Assembly (NCBI GenBank): GCA_934597465.1
Contig: CAKTSC010000037.1
Span: forward strand, 1-10,326
Direction of reading: 5' to 3'
Length of the DNA: 10,326 nt
Source: an uncultured Dysosmobacter sp.
Lineage (GTDB): Bacteria > Bacillota > Clostridia > Oscillospirales > Oscillospiraceae
A program made the position numbers and the translations under genes. Numbering within the stretch: position 1 is the first letter of the stretch; every line of letters starts with the position of its first letter. Below are positions 6,781 through 10,326 of this stretch, in pieces. The notes under the pieces were generated by a model. That model ran no database searches. It was not told the DNA's origin and saw only the letters and a list, made by a program, of their open reading frames with translations.

Positions 6781-6810
6781 GCCCTATTCTATTCAAAACG
6801 GAGGATGCCT

Positions 6811-8079
6811 ATGGAACGCAAGGAACTGACGAGCAGGATCAATGACGCGGTGGAGAGTCTCCGGGAAGAGCTGGTGGCCCTGGCCTGTGACATCTTCGCC
6901 ATCCCCACCCAGAACCCGCCGGGGAACAACTACCTGGAATGCACCGCCGCCATCGCCAAGTGGATGGAGCGCATCGGCATGGAGGTGGAGTTCGTGGACG
7001 TACCGGAGGAGCGGCTTGCCGAGCTGGCTCCCCACGGCGAGGGCCTGCCCCGCCGCAGCGTCATCGGCTATCTGGGGGATCGGAACGCCCGGCCCAACAT
7101 CCACTTCACCGGCCACTACGACGTGGTGCCCGAGGGCACCGGCTGGAGCACCGACCCCTACGGCTGCGAGATCCGGGACGGCAACATCTACGCCCGGGGC
7201 AGCGCCGACCAGAAGAGCGGCATCGTCTCCGAGCTCATTGCCGCCTGGGCCCTGAAGAAGGCGGGCATCCCCCTGAAGGGCACCGTGATCGCCTCCGCTA
7301 CCCCGGACGAGGAGAGCGGCGGCCAGGCGGGCGTGGGGTATCTCGTGGAGCGGGGCTATCTCACGAAGGAGAGCACCGACTACTGCGTCATCACCGAATG
7401 CCTGGACGTGGACAAGGTCTGCATCGGCCACCGGGGCACCCTCTGGTTTGAAGTCCACATCACCGGCAAGCAGAGCCACGGCAGCATGCCCAGCGAGGGC
7501 GTCAACGCCCTGGTCTTCGCCCAGAAGCTGATGAACGTCATCGACAGCGACATCCGTCCCCTCATCGCCCAGCCCACGCCCCTGCCGGTGAATCCCCCCG
7601 CCTGCCGCTATACCACCCTGTCCCCCACCCTTCTCTCCGCCGGTTCCAAGGTGAACACCGTCCCCGGCGAGGCCGTTATCGGCTTTGACTGGCGGCTGAA
7701 CCCCGAGCTCAGCGTGGCCTGGGCCAAGGAACAGATCATCGCCGCCTGCGAGAAGGTGAAAGCGGAGATGCCCGGCAGCGATTACAGCATCCACTACCTG
7801 GGCCAGGACAACCCCACCCTGGTGCCGGACGACACCGACCTTGTGAAGGCCTTCCTCCAGAGCGGGAAGGATGTTCTGGGCAAGGACATGGAGTTCTCCG
7901 TCAGCCCCGGCATGGATGACCAGAAGTACGTGGTGCAGGTGGGCAAGCTCCAGAGCTGCATCGTCTACGGCCCCGGCCGCCTGACCCTGGCCCACAAGGC
8001 CGACGAGTTCGCGAACATCCAGGAGATGCTGGACGCCGCCAAGATCATGGCCATCGGCGCGGCAACGCTGCTGGCGTGA
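6811..8079 (+). CDS. M20 family metallohydrolase (ArgE/DapE type)
   Basis: A 422-aa zinc- or cobalt-dependent hydrolase that would cleave an N-acyl or peptide-like amide bond in the cytoplasm. Visible active-site residues are His102 and Asp104 (TGHYDVVP), bridging Asp133 (RGSADQKSG), catalytic Glu167 and ligand Glu168 (PDEESGG), Glu196 (ITEC) and a final ligand His395 (LTLAHKADEF). The dimerisation (lid) domain contains KQSHGSMPSEGVNAL (220-234), whose His223 matches the oxyanion His of this family. The set is complete and the length normal. ATG 6811 is preferred because GGAGG (6800-6804) lies 6 nt before it; an in-frame ATG at 6805 directly abuts GGAGG. The gene is divergent from lysR and probably its target. 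The substrate is unknown: acetylornithine, succinyl-diaminopimelate, or a purine-pathway intermediate as suggested for E. coli YgeY are possibilities. Confidence 0.94.
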   Translation: MERKELTSRINDAVESLREELVALACDIFAIPTQNPPGNNYLECTAAIAKWMERIGMEVEFVDVPEERLAELAPHGEGLPRRSVIGYLGDRNARPNIHFTGHYDVVPEGTGWSTDPYGCEIRDGNIYARGSADQKSGIVSELIAAWALKKAGIPLKGTVIASATPDEESGGQAGVGYLVERGYLTKESTDYCVITECLDVDKVCIGHRGTLWFEVHITGKQSHGSMPSEGVNALVFAQKLMNVIDSDIRPLIAQPTPLPVNPPACRYTTLSPTLLSAGSKVNTVPGEAVIGFDWRLNPELSVAWAKEQIIAACEKVKAEMPGSDYSIHYLGQDNPTLVPDDTDLVKAFLQSGKDVLGKDMEFSVSPGMDDQKYVVQVGKLQSCIVYGPGRLTLAHKADEFANIQEMLDAAKIMAIGAATLLA

Positions 8080-8085
8080 GGGATT

Positions 8086-8115
8086 CGGCCAAATGTACCG
8101 GGGAACATTTGGCCG
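8086..8115. repeat. Perfect 11-bp hairpin after the hydrolase gene
   Basis: CGGCCAAATGT (8086-8096) and ACATTTGGCCG (8105-8115) pair perfectly around an 8-nt loop, beginning 7 nt after the stop codon. No T-run follows. It may stabilise the mRNA 3' end or be an intergenic palindromic element. Confidence 0.65.
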
Positions 8116-8124
8116 GGGGGGTCC

Positions 8125-8155
8125 TCCCCCAAGACAGCGGAGCTGTCTTGGGGGA
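8125..8155. repeat. Perfect 14-bp hairpin with GGA triloop
   Basis: TCCCCCAAGACAGC (8125-8138) pairs perfectly with GCTGTCTTGGGGGA (8142-8155). The run GGGGGGG just before it (8115-8121) could instead pair with the CCCCC of its left arm, so two exclusive folds are possible. It lacks a T-run. Confidence 0.65.
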
Positions 8156-8178
8156 ATGAAAGAGCACTCCGCTTTGGC

Positions 8179-8219
8179 GCAAAAACGGCCCAGCCCCCTC
8201 GGGGCCGGGCCGTTTTTGC
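8179..8219. terminator. Strong bidirectional intrinsic terminator
   Basis: GCAAAAACGGCCC (8179-8191) pairs perfectly with GGGCCGTTTTTGC (8207-8219), and after an A/C mismatch GCCCC (8193-8197) pairs with GGGGC (8201-8205) around a CTC loop. The A-run and T-run make it usable on either strand. It separates the hydrolase transcript from the phosphoketolase gene. Confidence 0.88.
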
Positions 8220-8238
8220 ACGTCGCTGCGTGAGAGGG

Positions 8239-8271
8239 ATTTTTCCCGGCGTACGTGCCGCCGGGAAAAAT
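8239..8271. repeat. Perfect 13-bp inverted repeat with T-run at the 5' side
   Basis: ATTTTTCCCGGCG (8239-8251) and CGCCGGGAAAAAT (8259-8271) are perfect reverse complements around a 7-nt loop. The T-run is on the 5' side and the A-run on the 3' side on both strands, the reverse of a terminator. Confidence 0.6.
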
Positions 8272-8282
8272 GATCTGGATTC

Positions 8283-8304
8283 TTTCCGCCGCTGGCGGCG
8301 GAAA
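8283..8304. repeat. Palindrome TTTCCGCCGC/GCGGCGGAAA
   Basis: Perfect 10-nt arms are separated by only TG, so the RNA hairpin would have about 8 bp and a six-base loop. It follows the previous inverted repeat by 11 nt. Confidence 0.55.
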
Positions 8305-8306
8305 CC

Positions 8307-8331
8307 GGGACGGGGGACGGGGGACGAAGGG
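8307..8331 (+). repeat. 7-nt tandem repeat (GGGACGG) and G-quadruplex-like run
   Basis: The unit GGGACGG occurs at 8307-8313 and 8314-8320 and as GGGACGA at 8321-8327, followed by GGG. Four G-runs of at least three with short loops satisfy the usual G-quadruplex pattern on the plus strand. Confidence 0.55.
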
Positions 8332-8371
8332 CCCCGGTCGGCTGCCGGCTTCTATCGGTGGTGCCTGCTGT

Positions 8372-8428
8372 CCGCCGCGCCGCGAAGCGGCATTGGCGGC
8401 GGTGGGGGGCGGTTCGGTGCGCCGCACC
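8372..8428. repeat. GC-rich nested palindromes
   Basis: GCCGC (8379-8383) pairs with GCGGC (8387-8391) around GAA, nested inside CCGCC (8372-8376) and GGCGG (8395-8399). A second small palindrome, GGTGC-GCC-GCACC, occupies 8416-8428. No coding sequence with plausible composition or start is seen between 8220 and 8600. Confidence 0.4.
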
Positions 8429-8521
8429 TCCCGTCCGCCGCAGGAACTCCCCGGCACCCCCAAAAAAGCCCCCACGTCCGTCCGGCTCCCGGTCTTTGCA
8501 ACCGCTCCGTGACCGCCCTGA

Positions 8522-8563
8522 TTCTCAATTCTCAATTCTCAATTCTCCATTTTCCATTCCCCT
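8522..8563 (+). repeat. Degenerating 7-nt tandem repeat (TTCTCAA)
   Basis: Three exact copies of TTCTCAA (8522-8542) are followed by TTCTCCA, TTTTCCA and TTCCCCT, so the array decays toward the promoter. It marks a sharp change from GC-rich to AT-rich sequence upstream of the phosphoketolase promoter. Confidence 0.7.
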
Positions 8564-8594
8564 CCCCCTTGTTTGTAAATTTTTTAACAAAAAA

Positions 8595-8608
8595 CGTAAA
8601 CGATTACT
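8595..8608 (+). promoter_or_regulatory. cre-like (CcpA/LacI-family) operator
   Basis: CGTAAACGATTACT matches the cre consensus TGWAANCGNTNWCA at 12 of 14 positions, missing only the two outer bases. GTAA and TTAC form the dyad around a central CG. It abuts the -35 box, centred near -41, so binding could repress or modulate the promoter. Carbon-catabolite control of a phosphoketolase would make sense, but the regulator is not in the window. Confidence 0.45.
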
Positions 8609-8636
8609 TGACAAGTCGGGAAGAATCGTGTACAGT
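8608..8636 (+). promoter_or_regulatory. Strong promoter of the phosphoketolase gene
   Basis: A perfect TTGACA (8608-8613) and TACAGT (8631-8636, 4/6 match) are separated by exactly 17 nt, with an AT-rich stretch (about 8571-8606) upstream that could act as an UP element. The start point would be near 8643. Confidence 0.75.
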
Positions 8637-8638
8637 AG

Positions 8639-8650
8639 CCCTTGCAAGGG
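8639..8650. promoter_or_regulatory. 12-bp perfect palindrome at the predicted start point
   Basis: CCCTTGCAAGGG is a perfect palindrome that begins two bases after the -10 element and spans the predicted transcription start. Its position is that of a repressor operator, but no known consensus is recognised. In the leader downstream, CCGCGG at 8681-8686 and 8692-8697 could form another small hairpin. Confidence 0.4.
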
Positions 8651-8718
8651 AAAGATCCCCCTGCCAGCGACCTGATACCCCCGCGGCGGCACCGCGGAAC
8701 CCAGAATGGAAAGACTGT

Positions 8719-8725
8719 AAGGAGG
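8719..8725 (+). promoter_or_regulatory. Ribosome binding site of the phosphoketolase gene
   Basis: AAGGAGG lies 6 nt before the ATG at 8732. An in-frame ATG at 8726 touches the Shine-Dalgarno and is less likely to be used. Confidence 0.75.
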
Positions 8726-8731
8726 ATGCGT

Positions 8732-10326
8732 ATGCTAGACGAGAAGACCCTGACCGGCAAGCCCCTCTCGGCGGAGGAGCTGCAGCAGCTGAACGCCTAC
8801 TGGCGCGCGGCCAACTACCTGACGGCCTGCCAGCTCTATCTGCTGGATAACCCCCTGCTCCGGCGCCCCCTGACGGCGGCGGATCTCAAGAAGACCATCG
8901 TCGGCCACTGGGGCACCTGCCCGGGGCAGAACTTCATCTACACCCACCTGGATCGTGTCATCAAACGGGACGACCTGGACATGATTTACCTCTCCGGCCC
9001 CGGCCACGGCGGCAACGCCATGGTGGCTCAGGACTGGCTGGACGGCAGCTATACCGAGGTCTATCCCAACATTACCCAGGATGAGGAGGGCATGCGCAAG
9101 CTCTTCAAGCGCTTCTCCTTCCCCGGCGGCATCCCCAGCCATGTGGCCCCGGAGACTCCCGGCTCCATCCATGAGGGCGGCGAGCTGGGCTACTCCCTGG
9201 CCCACGCCTTCGGCGCCGTGGCGGATAACCCCGACCTCATCGCCGCCTGCGTGGTGGGCGACGGCGAGGCTGAGACCGGCCCGCTTGCCACGTCCTGGCA
9301 CGGCAACAAGTTCATGAGCCCCGTGACGGACGGCGCGGTGCTGCCCATCCTGCACCTCAACGGCTTCAAGATCGCGAACCCCACCATCTTCTCCCGCATG
9401 AGCCACGAGGAGGTCAAGAGCTTCTTTATCGGCTGCGGCTGGGAGCCCTGCTTCGTGGAGGGGAGAGATCCCCTGGAGATGCACCAGAAGATGGCCGCCG
9501 CCCTGGACTGGGCCATCGGCGAGATCAAGAGCATCCAGAAGACCGCCCGGGAGACCGGCGACGCCAAGCGCCCCCGCTGGCCCATGATCGTCCTGCGGAC
9601 CCCCAAGGGCTGGACCGGCCCCAAGATGGTGGACGGCAACGTGCTGGAGGGCAGCTGGCGGGCCCATCAGGTGCCCATCTCCATGGGTCCCGACACCGAG
9701 AAGCACCTGCCGGAGCTGGAGGAGTGGCTGCGCTCCTACAAGCCCGAGGAGCTTTTTGACGAGGACGGCCGCCCGGTGGAGCTGATCCGCTCCTTCCCGC
9801 CCAAGGGCAGCCGCCGCATGGGCGCGAACCCCCACGCCAACGGCGGATTGCTGCTCCGGGACCTGCGGACCCCGGACTTCCGGGACTACGCCGTGGATGT
9901 CACCGCCCCCGGCGCCGTGGAGGCCCAGGACATGTACGTCCTCGGAACCTATGTCCGGGACGTGATGAAGCTGAACCTGGACGCCCGGAACTTTCGGATC
10001 TTCGCCCCGGATGAGACGGCCTCCAACCGCCTGCAGGCGGTCTTCGATGTCACCGGCCGTCGCTTCCTGGATGAGCAGATCCCCGGTGTAGACGAGCACC
10101 TGGACCCCGATGGCCGGGTCATGGACTCCATGCTCTCCGAGCACTTCTGCGAGGGCTTCCTGGAGGGCTACCTGCTGACGGGCCGCCACGGCTTCTTCGA
10201 CAGCTACGAGGCCTTCATCCGCATCGTGGACTCCATGTTCTCCCAGCACGCCAAGTGGCTGAAGATGTGCAATGAGCTGCCCTGGCGGCAGGACATCGCC
10301 TCCCTCAACTATATCCTGGCCTCCAA
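8732..10326 (+). CDS. xfp: Phosphoketolase (Xfp/Xpk family), 3' end beyond the window
   Basis: A thiamine-diphosphate enzyme that splits xylulose-5-phosphate (and often fructose-6-phosphate) with phosphate, giving acetyl-phosphate plus glyceraldehyde-3-phosphate or erythrose-4-phosphate. The 531 codons present cover the N-terminal (PP) domain and much of the middle (Pyr) domain of a family usually about 790-825 aa. Diagnostic stretches are GHWGT (His59), [11 protein letters not shown] (His92), [18 protein letters not shown] (136-153, His137), the diphosphate-binding GDGEAETGP (176-184), [15 protein letters not shown] (208-222), PKGWTGPK (291-298), HQVP (His312) and a Glu470 in [13 protein letters not shown]. 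The marked His and Glu residues match known active-site positions of the bifidobacterial enzyme by motif. No frameshift is seen; truncation is only the window edge. It has its own promoter with a cre-like site and is insulated from the hydrolase by a terminator. Whether it prefers C5 or C6 substrate is not readable. Confidence 0.97.
   Translation, partial: MLDEKTLTGKPLSAEELQQLNAYWRAANYLTACQLYLLDNPLLRRPLTAADLKKTIVGHWGTCPGQNFIYTHLDRVIKRDDLDMIYLSGPGHGGNAMVAQDWLDGSYTEVYPNITQDEEGMRKLFKRFSFPGGIPSHVAPETPGSIHEGGELGYSLAHAFGAVADNPDLIAACVVGDGEAETGPLATSWHGNKFMSPVTDGAVLPILHLNGFKIANPTIFSRMSHEEVKSFFIGCGWEPCFVEGRDPLEMHQKMAAALDWAIGEIKSIQKTARETGDAKRPRWPMIVLRTPKGWTGPKMVDGNVLEGSWRAHQVPISMGPDTEKHLPELEEWLRSYKPEELFDEDGRPVELIRSFPPKGSRRMGANPHANGGLLLRDLRTPDFRDYAVDVTAPGAVEAQDMYVLGTYVRDVMKLNLDARNFRIFAPDETASNRLQAVFDVTGRRFLDEQIPGVDEHLDPDGRVMDSMLSEHFCEGFLEGYLLTGRHGFFDSYEAFIRIVDSMFSQHAKWLKMCNELPWRQDIASLNYILAS

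Noticed and set aside
6527..6796. 90-codon N-terminal extension of the LysR frame
   Set aside because: It covers the divergent promoter and operator, lacks a ribosome binding site, and LysR proteins begin with the helix-turn-helix, which matches the ATG at 6526.
6664..6810. 49-codon N-terminal extension of the M20 frame
   Set aside because: It spans the hairpin leader and has no ribosome binding site, whereas GGAGG is correctly spaced to the ATG at 6811.
6793..8535. 580-aa minus-strand frame opposite the hydrolase
   Set aside because: Antisense shadow with repetitive Gly/Asp/Val/His composition. It runs through a strong terminator and palindromes that no real gene would be expected to contain.
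8086..8563. CRISPR array or insertion sequence in the palindrome-rich spacer
   Set aside because: There are no regularly spaced identical repeats with unique spacers, no transposase and no flanking target duplication that I could find.
8230..8850. 206-aa plus-strand frame in the spacer before the phosphoketolase gene
   Set aside because: It runs through palindromes, tandem repeats, the promoter and the leader, then overlaps the phosphoketolase start in another frame. There is no ribosome binding site or coherent protein pattern.
8735..10249. 504-aa minus-strand frame opposite the phosphoketolase
   Set aside because: Antisense shadow; the plus strand encodes an unmistakable phosphoketolase throughout.

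Overview
This is a GC-rich bacterial window with strong G/C preference at third codon positions. Nearly every gene has a strong GGAGG-type ribosome binding site, and the gene blocks are separated by classical hairpin plus T-run terminators. Together with the protein families (anaerobe-type xdhABC, phosphoketolase, a Firmicutes-looking uncharacterised protein) this suggests a high-GC anaerobic Clostridia member, perhaps Oscillospiraceae-like. That assignment is inference and no marker gene is present to prove it.

Layout. (1) 30-3717, plus strand: a tight three-gene operon for a molybdenum hydroxylase of the E. coli XdhABC type: XdhA (molybdopterin subunit, 764 aa), XdhB (FAD subunit, 293 aa) and XdhC (two [2Fe-2S] clusters, 165 aa). 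It ends at a bidirectional terminator (3747-3788). (2) 3800-5510, minus strand: an uncharacterised 485-aa protein and a 64-aa protein downstream of it. The small gene's Shine-Dalgarno is locked in a perfect 13-bp inverted repeat whose other arm copies the 3' tail of 16S rRNA. (3) 5609-6526, minus strand: a LysR-type regulator. (4) 6811-8079, plus strand: an M20/ArgE-DapE-type metallohydrolase, divergent from the regulator. The shared spacer holds a LysR-box array, a good sigma-70-type promoter and a leader with three hairpins. (5) 8080-8731: a 652-nt gene-free region with a strong terminator, several perfect palindromes, two 7-nt tandem repeats, a G-quadruplex-like run, and a strong promoter with a cre-like site. 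(6) 8732 to the window end: the first 531 codons of a phosphoketolase, cut by the window edge.

How they may work together. XdhABC would hydroxylate a purine (hypoxanthine/xanthine), passing electrons from Mo through the Fe-S clusters to FAD. The LysR regulator most likely controls the M20 hydrolase and itself. The co-location of xdhABC with an M20 hydrolase recalls the E. coli purine-catabolism region (xdhABC...ygeY), but that link is inference. Phosphoketolase, insulated by a terminator and with its own promoter, would feed acetyl-phosphate and glyceraldehyde-3-phosphate into fermentation. No transposase, CRISPR array, tRNA or rRNA gene was seen. I found no clearly new multi-gene system. The best candidates for something undescribed are the 485-aa/64-aa gene pair with its anti-Shine-Dalgarno-mimic hairpin, and the palindrome-rich spacer before the phosphoketolase gene.
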